A DNA stretch of 64,000 bases from Antarcticirhabdus aurantiaca (GCF_009765365.1 NZ_VTOM01000022.1:1-64000); one strand, 5' to 3'; shown: positions 34,974 through 44,845, counted from the stretch's first letter. The notes: a model not told the origin generated them from the letters alone. Numbers and translations: made by a program.

Positions 34974-35131
34974 ACGGCCGACGTTCCGACGGGCCGGCGA
35001 AAGCCGGCTCAGTCGTCTTGAACAGGACGTGACTGGCCCGGCGCCTCAAACTCCGTCAGAGATCCGTCCGGGGTCACGTTCACGCATCGCAGCCGTTCGC
35101 ATCCTTTGAAGACAACGTCCAGGGGCATTTC

Positions 35132-36493
35132 GTGACAGCGCGGATCCTTGTCGTCGACGACAACGAGATCAACCTTCGGCTGCTCGAAGCGCGCCTCGGT
35201 GCGGAGTTCTACGAGGTCGTGCTGGCCGTCAACGGGCCCGAGGCCCTGGCTCTCGCCGCGACCGGCGGCATCGACCTCGTGCTGCTCGACGTCATGATGC
35301 CCGGCATGGACGGCTATGAAGTTTGCCGGCGTTTGAAGGCCGATCCGCAGACCACGCACATTCCCGTGGTGCTCGTCACCGCGCTCGACCAGCCCTCGGA
35401 CCGGATCGAGGGGCTCAATGCCGGCGCGGACGATTTCCTCACCAAGCCCGCGCGCGATCTGCAGCTCTTCACGCGCGTCCGCAGCCTGACCCGGCTGAAA
35501 CGCGTGACCGACGAGTTGCGGGAGCGCACGGCGACGGCGCTCGCGCTGTTCGCGGACGAGGAGGACGTGTTCCGCGCAGCGAGCGGGCGGGATCGGATCT
35601 TGATGTTCGGCGACGACCCGCGCGAGGCGACGCGGCTCCTGGCGATGCTGCACGACCGCTTCGTGATCGACGCGACGGCCGAACGCGGCGCCTTCATGGC
35701 GCAGCTGATGGAAGGACCCGAGCCCGAAGCCGCGCTCCTCGACCTCGGCGCCGCCGAGGGCAGCGCCCTGCGGCTCGTCGCCGCGCTGCGGACGAGCGAC
35801 GCCGGCCGCCATCTGCCGATCATCGCAATGGGACGGCCGGAACAGGAAGCGGCGCTTGCCAAGGCCCTGGAGATCGGAGCGACCGACTACATCCTGAAGC
35901 CGATCGACCGGAACGAGCTTCGCGCCCGGCTGGCGACGCAGGTGCGGCGCCGGCGCTACGAAAGCCGGCTTCGTCGCTCGCTCACCGACACCGTGGCGCT
36001 GGCGGTGCGCGATCCGCTGACGGGCCTTCACAACCGCCGCTTCTGCGAGGCGCGCCTCGCGAAGGCCATCGACCAGGCGCGCGCCGGGCGTCGCCACCTG
36101 TCGATCGCCGTTGCCGACATCGACCATTTCAAGAGGATCAACGACAGCCGGGGCCATGCGGCGGGCGACGAGGTGCTGCGTCAGTTCGCGAGCCGGCTTC
36201 AGGACGCGCTCCGCGGCAGCGATCTCGCGTGCCGAATCGGCGGCGAGGAGTTCGTCGTGCTGATGCCGGACACGGACGGCGAGGATGCGCTGCGTGTCGC
36301 GGAACGCGTTCGGGAGCGGATGGCCGCCGCCCCCTTCGCCCTGCCGGGCGGAGACATCGCCGTCACCGTCAGCGCGGGCTTGGCGATCTATGCGGACGGG
36401 GACGATGCGGCATCGCTCCTGTCACGCGCGGACAGGAGCCTCTACGAAGCGAAGCGGACCGGCCGCAACCGTGTCCTGGCTCTTGCCGCCTGA
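35132..36493 (+). CDS. pleD: Response regulator diguanylate cyclase PleD
   Basis: 453 residues: receiver (1-120, phosphoacceptor Asp53 in LLDVMMPGMD), a second receiver-like adaptor (about 150-280) without an acceptor Asp, and a GGDEF domain (about 285-453). The active site is GGEEF at 370-374 and the feedback-inhibition I-site RGSD is at 361-364, five residues before it. It makes c-di-GMP on phosphorylation and dimerisation, and controls polar development in Caulobacter. A GTG start is used. The spacing to divK is 158 bases. Confidence 0.96.
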   Translation: MTARILVVDDNEINLRLLEARLGAEFYEVVLAVNGPEALALAATGGIDLVLLDVMMPGMDGYEVCRRLKADPQTTHIPVVLVTALDQPSDRIEGLNAGADDFLTKPARDLQLFTRVRSLTRLKRVTDELRERTATALALFADEEDVFRAASGRDRILMFGDDPREATRLLAMLHDRFVIDATAERGAFMAQLMEGPEPEAALLDLGAAEGSALRLVAALRTSDAGRHLPIIAMGRPEQEAALAKALEIGATDYILKPIDRNELRARLATQVRRRRYESRLRRSLTDTVALAVRDPLTGLHNRRFCEARLAKAIDQARAGRRHLSIAVADIDHFKRINDSRGHAAGDEVLRQFASRLQDALRGSDLACRIGGEEFVVLMPDTDGEDALRVAERVRERMAAAPFALPGGDIAVTVSAGLAIYADGDDAASLLSRADRSLYEAKRTGRNRVLALAA

Positions 36494-36523
36494 GTTGACT
36501 CGGCCCGCGAATCGGCCGACATC

Positions 36524-36538
36524 TTAACCATGTCTTAA
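36524..36538 (+). promoter_or_regulatory. CtrA-type box (TTAA-N7-TTAA)
   Basis: TTAACCATGTCTTAA matches the full CtrA consensus TTAA-N7-TTAA exactly, 30 bases after the pleD stop. The second half lies within the palindrome GTCTTAAGAC. No annotated gene starts downstream on the plus strand, so its target is unclear; in this GC-rich genome the motif is not expected often by chance. Confidence 0.45.
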
Positions 36539-36830
36539 GACGTCACCGGCGGTGCGCCGCCACAACATTGCTTTCCACGGGAATCTCGTTCAGTTTCGAC
36601 GTCACGGGATCACGGGAGCCGCCAGGGCTTCCACCGAGATCCCCATGGATGCTCAGGTCCGCCGCATCTCCTGGGCTCGTGGGGCGGCCGGCCGGCATTC
36701 GGGCAGCAGCGGTTTCCTCGTACCGCGTCCGGATTGCCGGTCGGCCACTTTCTCCCGCTTCTCCTCCTTCGAACCGATCTTTCCCATCGCGCGCGCTCGC
36801 GTCTGACGGCTGCGGCGAGGAGCACACACG

Positions 36831-36861
36831 AAAAACCCCGGCACGGACGAACCGGCCGGGG
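36831..36861 (-). terminator. Rho-independent terminator of rpmG
   Basis: On the minus strand CCCCGGC and GCCGGGG form a 7-bp stem, with a further CGG/CCG inside the loop, followed by TTTTT. It begins 44 bases after the rpmG stop. Confidence 0.8.
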
Positions 36862-36905
36862 TGGATCGATCGGTGAAGGGAAGGCGGCTCGAGGCCGCCC
36901 CGACC

Positions 36906-37073
36906 TTACTTGATCTTGGTTTCCTTGAACTCGACGTGCTTGCGCGCCACCGGGTCGTACTTGGTCTTGGTCATCTTGTCGGTCATCGTGCGGCTGTTCT
37001 TCGTCGTCACGTAGAAGAAGCCGGTGTCGGCGGTCGACAGGAGCTTGATCTTGATGGTGGTCGCCTTGGCCAT
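36906..37073 (-). CDS. rpmG: 50S ribosomal protein L33
   Basis: A 55-residue ORF starting [20 protein letters not shown] and ending EFKETKIK, the alphaproteobacterial L33 sequence pattern ([26 protein letters not shown]). It belongs to the large ribosomal subunit near the E-site. This form lacks the zinc-binding CxxC pairs found in C+ paralogs. Its own terminator follows. Confidence 0.96.
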   Translation of the reverse strand: MAKATTIKIKLLSTADTGFFYVTTKNSRTMTDKMTKTKYDPVARKHVEFKETKIK

Positions 37074-37282
37074 CGATTCTCTCCGCCCTTCGCGGGGCCT
37101 GTTCGGTGCGGACCCCAGCCGGAAGCATGGCTTCCGACGACAGGCACGCGGTTGTTTCAGGAACTACGGACCGAGCCGGGACATAAAGTCCTGAACTGCG
37201 AACCGCATCGACGCCAAGCGTCAAAGCGCCGTCGAGTACCGGCGGCGCGTTTGGCCGGACACTATTCAGGCAGCCGCAGAAG

Positions 37283-38467
37283 TCAAGCCGCCTTGCGCCC
37301 CGCGGTCAGCCGAACGACCGTCAGGGCGAGGTAGGCCGCGAAGAACAGGCCGAGGCTCCAGGCGAAACCGTCCGGGCCGAAGATGTCCATCGACGAGCCG
37401 ATCACCTGCGGTCCGAGCAGCATGCCGAACGCGTAGCAGAAGATGAAGGCGGCGTTGGCCGCCGCCAGGTCGGAGCCGGTGAGCCGCGAGCCGAGATGGG
37501 CCAGGCCTACCGTGTAGAGCCCTGCGACGACCCCACCCCAGACGAACAGGACGGCGGCCATGGTCCACCAGTCGCCGGCGATCAGCGGCAGGCCAAGCGA
37601 GCCGGCCAGGCCGATCAACGCGAAGGCGACGAGAAGGTGTCGGCGGTCGCGTACCCGGTCGGATAGGAGGCCGATGGGAATCTGCAGAAGAACGTTGCCG
37701 AGGCCGATCGCGGTGAGCAGCAGCGCCGAATCGCCCTCGGGAAAGCCGATCCGCTCGCCATAGACCGGAAACAACGCGAATCCGCCGGACTCCACCGCGC
37801 CGAACACGAGCACGGCAGCGGTCGCGGTGGGCACCAGGACGACGTAGCGCCAGAAGGCGCCGCCGCTGCCGGCCTCGGCCCGCGACATGGCCGGCTGATG
37901 GCGCCAGGCCGCGAGGATCGGCAGCGAAGCCGCGGCGAGGATGCCGGCCGCGAGATAGAAGGGCAGGGGCCCGATCGATCCGACCTGCGAGAACAGCCAC
38001 GGCCCCGCAGCGAAGCCGAGCGACAGAAAGGTCGCGTAGAGGCCGAGCACGAGGCCGCGGCGATCCGGCGGCGCCGCGGCGCTGATCCAGAACTCCGACA
38101 GGATGAAGAGGGTGGTCACCGCGAAGTGGAACACGAGACGCAGGCCGAACCAGGCGGCGATGTCGTCGTAGACGTAGAAGCCGATCGCCGCGAGTGCTGA
38201 AGCGACAATCGAGAGAAGCATGGTCGTCGCGACGCCGAGCCGGCGAGCGATCGGCGTGACCAGGGGCGCCGCGATCAGCGATGCGATGCCGGCAAAGGCC
38301 GTGTTCGCGCCGATCATGGACGCGCTGACGCCCCGGCGCTCGAGGATGACGCTGAGAAGGGGCAGGCCGAGCCCGAGCGCGATGCCGACGGCGCTGATCG
38401 AGGCGATCGCCGCGCCGACCGCCCAAGGGTCGATCCGCGTCGGTGCGGCGGACTGCGCGGAGGTCAA
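37283..38467 (-). CDS. Major facilitator superfamily transporter
   Basis: 394 residues with about 12 hydrophobic helices in two halves. The MFS loop 2-3 pattern is recognisable (ITPIARRLGVAT) and repeated after helix 8 (GLLSDRVRDRRH). Substrate is unknown; the family is often predicted to export sugars or drugs. The likely TTG start overlaps the Nudix stop (TTGA). It is part of the topA-to-rpmG minus-strand run, 210 bases upstream of rpmG. Confidence 0.82.
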   Translation of the reverse strand: MTSAQSAAPTRIDPWAVGAAIASISAVGIALGLGLPLLSVILERRGVSASMIGANTAFAGIASLIAAPLVTPIARRLGVATTMLLSIVASALAAIGFYVYDDIAAWFGLRLVFHFAVTTLFILSEFWISAAAPPDRRGLVLGLYATFLSLGFAAGPWLFSQVGSIGPLPFYLAAGILAAASLPILAAWRHQPAMSRAEAGSGGAFWRYVVLVPTATAAVLVFGAVESGGFALFPVYGERIGFPEGDSALLLTAIGLGNVLLQIPIGLLSDRVRDRRHLLVAFALIGLAGSLGLPLIAGDWWTMAAVLFVWGGVVAGLYTVGLAHLGSRLTGSDLAAANAAFIFCYAFGMLLGPQVIGSSMDIFGPDGFAWSLGLFFAAYLALTVVRLTAGRKAA

Positions 38468-39216
38468 ACGAGGTCGCGCCGGAACCGGCCGCGCTCCGCT
38501 CGGTAGAAGGGCATGGGGACCGAGGCGTCCAGCCAGCTTCCGTCCTCCAGCCGCCCGCGAAGGTCGGCGAGGATCTGGCGCGTGATGCCCGCGAGGCTCA
38601 GCGTGCCCGCCGCCTCGAAGGTGAACCAGTCGACGGCGTCGAGCTCGTCGGTCGGACGGTCCTGGAAGCGCGCTTCGATCTCCGTCGCCGAGCCCTCGAT
38701 CGCGAAGAAGCGCGTGTCGTAGCGGCGGACCGCCGCCGGCGGCGTGATCGCGCGGGCGATCGGCACGAGCCGCCCGGGATCGGGCACGAGCCCCGCTTCG
38801 CTGAACGGCGCCCAGCCCGGGCCGGCCGGCAGCCCGCCATCGCTCACGTGGCCGATGCGGATGCCGACCTCCTCGAAGGTTTCGCGAATCGCGGCGAGCG
38901 GAAGGGCCGCGGCGTGCCGCTCGGCGAAGCGCGCGGCGGTCATGCCGGTCAGGCGCGCGAGGGCATCCGTTCCCAGCGGATGGTGGCGCGCCAGAGCGAC
39001 GTCGCCGGCCTCGACGCGCCCGCCGGGAAAGACGTAGCGGCCGGGCATGAAGACGTGCCCAGCCGCGCGGCGCCCCATCAGGATGCGCGGCTCGGAGCCC
39101 ATGCGATCGACGATGATCAGCGTGGCGGCGTCGCGCGGTCGCAGCCGCCGAGGGGGTGCGACCCCGTGCTCAGCCGGGATCGTGCGCTCCAACGCCGCCA
39201 AGGCATCGGTCGTCAA
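38464..39216 (-). CDS. Nudix hydrolase with an interrupted Nudix box
   Basis: A 250-residue pyrophosphohydrolase. The Nudix box G-x5-E-x7-RE-x2-EE-x-G is split: PGGRVEAGD is followed by an insertion of about 40 residues before AAIRETFEEVGI. This layout resembles the NUDT19-like branch, whose members act on CoA derivatives, but the substrate cannot be assigned here. A TTG start overlapping the DUF983 stop (TTGA) gives DALAALERTIPAEHG at the N-terminus; no better ATG is seen before the domain. Confidence 0.82.
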   Translation of the reverse strand: MTTDALAALERTIPAEHGVAPPRRLRPRDAATLIIVDRMGSEPRILMGRRAAGHVFMPGRYVFPGGRVEAGDVALARHHPLGTDALARLTGMTAARFAERHAAALPLAAIRETFEEVGIRIGHVSDGGLPAGPGWAPFSEAGLVPDPGRLVPIARAITPPAAVRRYDTRFFAIEGSATEIEARFQDRPTDELDAVDWFTFEAAGTLSLAGITRQILADLRGRLEDGSWLDASVPMPFYRAERGRFRRDLV

Positions 39217-39626
39217 GCGATGCGGTCCTCTTCCGCCATCCCGCCGAAGCCGCCCATGCGCATCGCCCATTGCAGGCCGATCGTCGCGCCCTTCAGCGGT
39301 TTCAGCAGCACGAGGGACAGGATGGCCGTCACCGGCACCCAGATCGCGATATGCGTCCACATCGACCAGTCCACCGTTTCCTCGGCCGCCATGAACAGGG
39401 CGACGACGATGTGGCCGACGATGAAGACGGTGAGGTAAGGGGGCAGGTCGTCGGCGCGGTGGTGGTGGAATTCCTCGCCGCAGGTCGCGCAGGCGTCGAC
39501 GCTGGTCAGGTAGCCCTTGAACAGGGCGCCGCGATTGCAATTGGGGCAGCGGCAGAAGAAGCCGCGCTTCACCGCCTGCCAGATCGAGCGGGGCGGCAGG
39601 TCCGCCTTGTCCGTCGCCGTCGTCAT
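39213..39626 (-). CDS. DUF983-family membrane protein
   Basis: 137 residues with two cysteine pairs near the N-terminus (CRCPNC and CATC) that likely form a zinc ribbon, and two membrane helices (about 70-90 and 95-115). DUF983 proteins are found beside rnr or cox genes in alphaproteobacteria; function is unknown. ATGA overlap couples it to rnr. Confidence 0.88.
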   Translation of the reverse strand: MTTATDKADLPPRSIWQAVKRGFFCRCPNCNRGALFKGYLTSVDACATCGEEFHHHRADDLPPYLTVFIVGHIVVALFMAAEETVDWSMWTHIAIWVPVTAILSLVLLKPLKGATIGLQWAMRMGGFGGMAEEDRIA

Positions 39627-41899
39627 CGCCGTCTCCTCACTGTCGCGGACACGTTCTTGGGGCGCCCGCCGGGCCGGCTCGGCCTGCGCAGGCGTGATTT
39701 ATGGAAGGAAGCCGAGCCGCGCGGCAACTCGCGCGGTTCCGTCAGCATCTCGAAGCGCATGGCGCCGGCGAGCGGCAGAGCCTCGACGAGCTTGACCTCC
39801 ACGGTGTCGCCGAGCCGGTAGCCGTGCCCGTCGCGGTCGCCGACCAGCGCGTGTCCAGCCTCGTCATAAACGAAGAACTGGCGGCCCAGCGTCGAGATCG
39901 GCACGAAGCCGTCGGCGCCGTAGACCGGCAGGACGACGAAGAGCCCCGCCTTGGTGACGCCGGTGATGCGCCCCTCGAACTCGGCGCCGACCTTGTCGGC
40001 GAGGTGGTGGGCGATCAGGCGGTCGATCGTGTCGCGCTCCGCGGCCATGGCACGGCGCTCGGCACGGCTGATCTCCTCGGCCGTCTGGGCGAGGTTCTCC
40101 TCGTCCTCGCGGCTGAGTCCGCCCGCCCCAAGTCCCAGGGCCGTCACCAGCCCGCGATGCACGATGAGGTCGGCATAGCGGCGGATCGGAGAGGTGAAGT
40201 GGGCGTAGCGCGCGAGGTTCAGGCCGAAATGGCCGATGTTCTCGGGGGTATAGACGGCCTGGCTCTGCGAGCGCAGCACCACCTCGTTGACGAGGCTCTC
40301 GTGCTCGCCCTCGCGGACGAAGGCGAGGATGCCGTTGAAGTGCTGCGGGCGCAGCGTGCCGGCGCTGGCTAGCGGGATCTCCAGCGTGCGCAGGAAGTCG
40401 CGCAACGCCTCGAGCTTGGCGAGCGAGGGCGAATCGTGGATGCGATAGATCAGCGCCTGCCGCTTCTGCTCCAGCGTCTCGGCGGCGCAGACGTTCGCCT
40501 GGATCATGAACTCCTCGATCAGCCGGTGCGATTCGAGGCGTGCGGGCACGACGACCTTGTCGACACTGCCGTCCGGCTTCAGGCGGATCTTGCGCTCGGG
40601 CAGGTCGAGAGCGAGGGGCTGGCGGCGATCGCGCGCGGCGGCAAGCTTCCCATAGGCCTCGTAGAGCGGCTTGAGGACCGTCTCCAGGATCTCCGGCGCG
40701 ACTTCGGTCGGGTTGCCGTCCACCGCGCCCTGCGCCGCCTCGTAGGAAAGCTTGGCGCGACTGCGCATGGTGATGCGGTGGAAGGAGTGGGTGCGCTTGT
40801 CGCCCCGCACGTCGAAGATCATGCGCACCGCCAGCGCCGGGCGGTCGACGCCTTCGCGCAGCGAGCAGAGGTCGTTGGAGATGCGCTCGGGCAGCATCGG
40901 CACGACGCGGTCGGGAAAGTAGACCGAATTGCCGCGCAACCGAGCCTCGGCGTCGAGCTTCGAGCCGGGGCGCACGTACCAGGAGACGTCGGCGATCGCG
41001 ACGGTGACGACGACGCCATCCGGATTGGACGGATCCTCGTCGGGCCGCGCATGGACCGCATCGTCGTGGTCCTTGGCGTCGGCCGGGTCGATGGTGATGA
41101 GCGCCAAGTCGCGCCAATCCTCGCGGTCCTCGTCCGAGACGGGGCCGGCGGCCTCGGCCTCGTGGAGGACGCCGGGCGGGAAGACGTGGGGGATCGAATG
41201 GGCGTGGAGCGCGATGGTGGAAATGGCGCGCTCGGACTTCATCGAGCCGACGATCTCGACGACCCGGGCGGTGGGCAGCCCGAAGCGCGAGCGGCCGTGC
41301 GGCTCGACCTCCACGAGGTCGCCGTCGCCGGCGCCCTTCTCGTCGCCGGCGGCGACGCGGTACTCGCTCTGGCGCCGCTCGACGGGCTCCACGCGGCCGC
41401 CGCCATTCGGATCGGGACGGAAGACGCCGAGCTCGACGGAGCGTTCCTTCTCGACGAGGCGCAGGACGCGGGCGACGCGCTCGCCGTCCTCGGTCTCCGC
41501 GACGCGCGCGAGGAAGCGATCGCCGACGCCGACCGTCGGGCCTTCGCCGCGACGCTGCCGCACCGGCAGGCGCGGACGAGGACCGCGCTCGGCCTCGTCC
41601 CAGCCCGGCGGCTCGGCGATCAGGCCGCCGTCCTCGTCGCGCGCGCGCACTTCGAGAACGAGCACCGGGGGCAGGGCGCCGGCCTGGTGGAAGCGCTTGC
41701 GCGTGCCCTCGATCAGGCCCTCTTCGGCCAACTCGCCGAGAAGGCGCTTCAGGTCGATGCGCTCGGCGCCCTTGACGCCGAAGGCCTTGGCGATGTCGCG
41801 CTTGGTGGCGCGCGAGGGATTGTCGGCGATGAAGCGCAGAACCGCCTCGCGCGTCAGCTCCGGCCGCGCTTCGGTCTCGTGTCCTCGCTTCCTCGCCAT
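39623..41899 (-). CDS. rnr: Ribonuclease R
   Basis: A 758-residue 3'-5' exoribonuclease that degrades structured RNA. An N-terminal winged-helix region (TREAVLRFIADNPSRATKRDIAKAFG) precedes cold-shock-like domains. The RNB catalytic domain has ITIDPADAKDHDDAVHA with the metal-binding aspartates, and the C-terminal S1 domain has FEGRITGVTKAGLFVVLPVYG. The ATG 11 bases after topA gives MARKRGHETEARPEL; an open frame continues upstream inside topA and is disregarded. Confidence 0.95.
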   Translation of the reverse strand: MARKRGHETEARPELTREAVLRFIADNPSRATKRDIAKAFGVKGAERIDLKRLLGELAEEGLIEGTRKRFHQAGALPPVLVLEVRARDEDGGLIAEPPGWDEAERGPRPRLPVRQRRGEGPTVGVGDRFLARVAETEDGERVARVLRLVEKERSVELGVFRPDPNGGGRVEPVERRQSEYRVAAGDEKGAGDGDLVEVEPHGRSRFGLPTARVVEIVGSMKSERAISTIALHAHSIPHVFPPGVLHEAEAAGPVSDEDREDWRDLALITIDPADAKDHDDAVHARPDEDPSNPDGVVVTVAIADVSWYVRPGSKLDAEARLRGNSVYFPDRVVPMLPERISNDLCSLREGVDRPALAVRMIFDVRGDKRTHSFHRITMRSRAKLSYEAAQGAVDGNPTEVAPEILETVLKPLYEAYGKLAAARDRRQPLALDLPERKIRLKPDGSVDKVVVPARLESHRLIEEFMIQANVCAAETLEQKRQALIYRIHDSPSLAKLEALRDFLRTLEIPLASAGTLRPQHFNGILAFVREGEHESLVNEVVLRSQSQAVYTPENIGHFGLNLARYAHFTSPIRRYADLIVHRGLVTALGLGAGGLSREDEENLAQTAEEISRAERRAMAAERDTIDRLIAHHLADKVGAEFEGRITGVTKAGLFVVLPVYGADGFVPISTLGRQFFVYDEAGHALVGDRDGHGYRLGDTVEVKLVEALPLAGAMRFEMLTEPRELPRGSASFHKSRLRRPSRPGGRPKNVSATVRRRR

Positions 41900-41910
41900 T
41901 CCCGTCCGTC

Positions 41911-44652
41911 TCAGTCCGCGTCCCAGGGCAGGTCGTCGCCGTCGGCGATGACCTTCTTCGATTTCGGCGCCGCCTTCGCCTTCGGTGCCGTCTTGGCCGT
42001 GGCGGACTTGGCGGCCGCCTTCTTCGGTGCAGGCTTGTCGCCGTCCGCCGCGGCGGCCTTCTTCTTCGAGGCCGCGGCCTTCTTCGGCGCCGCCTTGCCG
42101 CCCGTGCCGGTCTTCTCGGCGCGCTCGGTGAGGAGGGCGATCGCCTCCTCCAGCGTGACGGAAGCCGGATCCTTGCCGCGCGGCAGCGTGGCGTTGACCT
42201 TGCCGGTGTTCACATAGGGTCCGAAGCGGCCCTCGCGAACCGTGATCGAGCCGCCGAGCGTCGGGTGCTCGCCGAGCGTCGCGAGCGCCGCCGGAGTGCC
42301 GCGCGAGCCGCGGCCGCCGCGCTCCTTCTTCTCGGCGATGACCGTCACGGCGCGGTTGAGGCCGACCGTAAAGACGTCCTCGATCGTCTCCAGGTTGGCA
42401 TAGGCGCCGTCGTGCTGAAGGAACGGTCCGTAGCGGCCGAGCCCGGCGAGGATCGGCTTGCCCGACTCGGGATGGATGCCGACCTCGCGCGGCAGCGACA
42501 GGAGCTGCACGGCCTTGCTCAGGTCGATCTCGGTGACCTGCCAGCCCTTCGGCAGCGAGGAGCGCTTGGCCTCCTTGCCATCGCCGCGCTGGACGTAGGG
42601 ACCGAAGCGGCCGGAGCGCAGCGTCACCGGCTCGCCCGTGGTCGGATCGGTGCCGAGGTCCTTGGGCTCGTCGAGGCTCGAGCCGTCGCCCGAGGCGTCC
42701 GCCGACAGGGACGAGCCGAGCTGCTTGGTGTAGCCGCATTCGGGATAGTTCGAGCAGCCGACGAAGGCGCCGAACTTGCCGAGCTTGAGCGACAGCTTGC
42801 CGTTGCCGCAGCGCGGGCAGGCGCGGGGATCCGTGCCGTCCTCGCGCTCCGGGAAGACGAGCGGCGCCAGCTCGACGTTCAGCGCGTCGAGAACGTCCGA
42901 GACGCGCAGCTCCTTCGTGCCGTCGACGTGGCCGGAGAAGTCCTTCCAGAACTCGCGCAGCACGTCCTTCCAGGACAATTCGCCGGCCGAAATGCGGTCC
43001 AGCTTCTCCTCCAGCGCGGCGGTGAAGTCGTACTCCACGTAGCGCTCGAAGAAGTTGTGGAGGAAGGCGGTGACGAGCCGGCCCTTCGATTCGGGGATGA
43101 GCTTGCGCTTGTCCTCGACGATGTATTCGCGATCGCGCAGGGTCTGGAGCGTCGCCGAATAGGTGGAGGGGCGGCCGATGCCGATCTCCTCCATCTTCTT
43201 GATGAGCGAGGCCTCGGAATAGCGCGGCGGCGCCTCGGTGAAGTGCTGCGTCGCCTCGATCGCGCGGCGGGCGAGGTCCTCGTTCGGGCGGATCTCCGGC
43301 AGGCGCGCCGAATCATCGTCCTCGGCAGCATCGGTCGGCGCGCGGCTGTCGTCGCGGTGTTCCTGATAGGCGCCGAGGAAGCCGTCGAACTTCACGACGG
43401 AGCCGGTGGCGCGCAGCATCGCGCGGCCGTTTTTGCCCGTCGCCTCGATGTCGACCGTCGTGCGCTCGATCTCGGCCGAGGCCATCTGGCTGGCGATGGC
43501 GCGCTTCCAGACGAGGTCGTAGAGCCGCAGCTGGTCGCGGTCGAGGTAGGCCTCGACGCTCTTCGGGCTGCGCGAGAAGCCGGTCGGGCGGATCGCCTCG
43601 TGGGCCTCCTGGGCGTTCTTCGCCTTGGTCGAGTAGTGGCGCGGCTTCTCCGGCACGTAGTTCGGGCCGAACGAGTCGGCGATCGCCTTGCGGGCGTCGG
43701 CGACGGCTTCGGGCGCCATCTGCACGCCGTCGGTTCGCATGTAGGTGATGAGGCCGACCGTCTCGCCGCCGAGGTCGATGCCCTCGTAGAGCCGCTGGGC
43801 CACCTGCATGGTGCGCGAGGAGGAGAAGCCGAGCTTGGCCGAGGCCGCCTGCTGCAGGGTCGAGGTGGTGAAGGGGGGACCCGGATTGCGCTTGGTCGGC
43901 TTGGCCTCGATCGAGCCGACGCGGAAGCTCGCGCTCTCCAGCATCGCCTTGATCGCGCCGGCGCGATCGCCGTTGTTGACCGTCAAGCGCCCGATCTTCT
44001 CGCCCTCAAAGGCAGAAAGGCGCGCGAGGAACTCCTCGCCGCGCGGCGTCGCGAGGCGGGCGGCGACCTGCCAGTATTCCTGCGGCTTGAAGCGCTCGAT
44101 CTCGGCTTCGCGGTCGCAGACGAGGCGCAGCGTCACGGACTGGACGCGGCCGGCCGACCGCGCCCCTGGCAGCTTGCGCCACAGGACGGGCGAGAGCGTG
44201 AACCCGACGAGATAGTCGAGGGCGCGGCGCGCCAGATAGGCGTCGACCAGCGGCTCGTCGATCTGGCGCGGATTCGCCATCGCGTCGAGCACGGCCTTCT
44301 TGGTGATGGCGTTGAAGACGACGCGGCTCACCGGCTTGCCGCCCGTCAGCGCCTTCTTCTGCCGCAGCACGTCGAGGACGTGCCAGGAGATGGCTTCGCC
44401 CTCGCGATCCGGGTCGGTGGCCAGGATCAGGCCGTCGGCCGATTTCACGGCCTGCGCGATCTCGTTCAGGCGCTTCTGCGACAGCTTGTCGACTTCCCAG
44501 TCCATGGAGAAGTCGTCGTCCGGACGCACCGACCCGTCCTTGGCCGGCAGGTCGCGCACGTGTCCGTAGGAAGCCAGCACCTTGTAGTTGGAGCCGAGAT
44601 ACTTGTTGATCGTCTTCGCTTTGGCCGGCGACTCGACGATGACAACGTCCAT
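41911..44652 (-). CDS. topA: DNA topoisomerase I
   Basis: A 913-residue type IA topoisomerase. The TOPRIM domain has VVIVESPAKAKTI with Glu7 and ATDPDREGEAISWH with Asp80 and Asp82. The active-site tyrosine is Tyr304 in ITYMRTDG. One four-cysteine zinc finger is visible (CPRCGNGKLSLKLGKFGAFVGCSNYPEC), followed by topoisomerase-type repeats (GRFGPYVQRGDG, GRYGPFLQHDGAY, GRFGPYVNTGK), and a Lys/Ala-rich tail typical of the clade. The start MDVVIVESPAKA is preferred over a longer frame. Confidence 0.96.
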   Translation of the reverse strand: MDVVIVESPAKAKTINKYLGSNYKVLASYGHVRDLPAKDGSVRPDDDFSMDWEVDKLSQKRLNEIAQAVKSADGLILATDPDREGEAISWHVLDVLRQKKALTGGKPVSRVVFNAITKKAVLDAMANPRQIDEPLVDAYLARRALDYLVGFTLSPVLWRKLPGARSAGRVQSVTLRLVCDREAEIERFKPQEYWQVAARLATPRGEEFLARLSAFEGEKIGRLTVNNGDRAGAIKAMLESASFRVGSIEAKPTKRNPGPPFTTSTLQQAASAKLGFSSSRTMQVAQRLYEGIDLGGETVGLITYMRTDGVQMAPEAVADARKAIADSFGPNYVPEKPRHYSTKAKNAQEAHEAIRPTGFSRSPKSVEAYLDRDQLRLYDLVWKRAIASQMASAEIERTTVDIEATGKNGRAMLRATGSVVKFDGFLGAYQEHRDDSRAPTDAAEDDDSARLPEIRPNEDLARRAIEATQHFTEAPPRYSEASLIKKMEEIGIGRPSTYSATLQTLRDREYIVEDKRKLIPESKGRLVTAFLHNFFERYVEYDFTAALEEKLDRISAGELSWKDVLREFWKDFSGHVDGTKELRVSDVLDALNVELAPLVFPEREDGTDPRACPRCGNGKLSLKLGKFGAFVGCSNYPECGYTKQLGSSLSADASGDGSSLDEPKDLGTDPTTGEPVTLRSGRFGPYVQRGDGKEAKRSSLPKGWQVTEIDLSKAVQLLSLPREVGIHPESGKPILAGLGRYGPFLQHDGAYANLETIEDVFTVGLNRAVTVIAEKKERGGRGSRGTPAALATLGEHPTLGGSITVREGRFGPYVNTGKVNATLPRGKDPASVTLEEAIALLTERAEKTGTGGKAAPKKAAASKKKAAAADGDKPAPKKAAAKSATAKTAPKAKAAPKSKKVIADGDDLPWDAD

Positions 44653-44845
44653 AAGCGATTTTCCGAAATGTCGATGGATGAACCCGATCCGCCAAATGGC
44701 GTTCTCCGGCGCACAATGCAACAGCCGCGTCCGTTCGCGGCACCACAGCCCCGCTGCCGAGCATTACAACCATCGAGAGATTGACGTTGGTCACACAACC
44801 GCTAATAGGCTAGACGACAGATGCGGCCGTGCAGCGGAAGATGGC

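Larger units (their letters stand above)
36494..36905. other. Gene-free region between pleD and rpmG
   Basis: This 412-base stretch lies between convergent pleD and rpmG. It holds a full CtrA-type motif near 36530 and, at the other end, the rpmG terminator. ORFs on both strands are Arg/Ser/Pro-rich and unrecognised. A small RNA or short transcript driven from the CtrA-like motif is possible but not shown. Confidence 0.4.

Noticed and set aside
36552-36876. ORFs of 84-102 codons on both strands after pleD
   Set aside because: They are rich in Arg, Ser and Pro, have poor ribosome sites and overlap each other; no family is recognised, so they are not called as genes.
39623-42739. A much longer rnr reading frame (1038 residues) extending into topA
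   Set aside because: The extra 280 residues are Arg/Gly/Ala-rich and are the shadow of topA; the RNase R family begins at MARKRGHETEARPEL.
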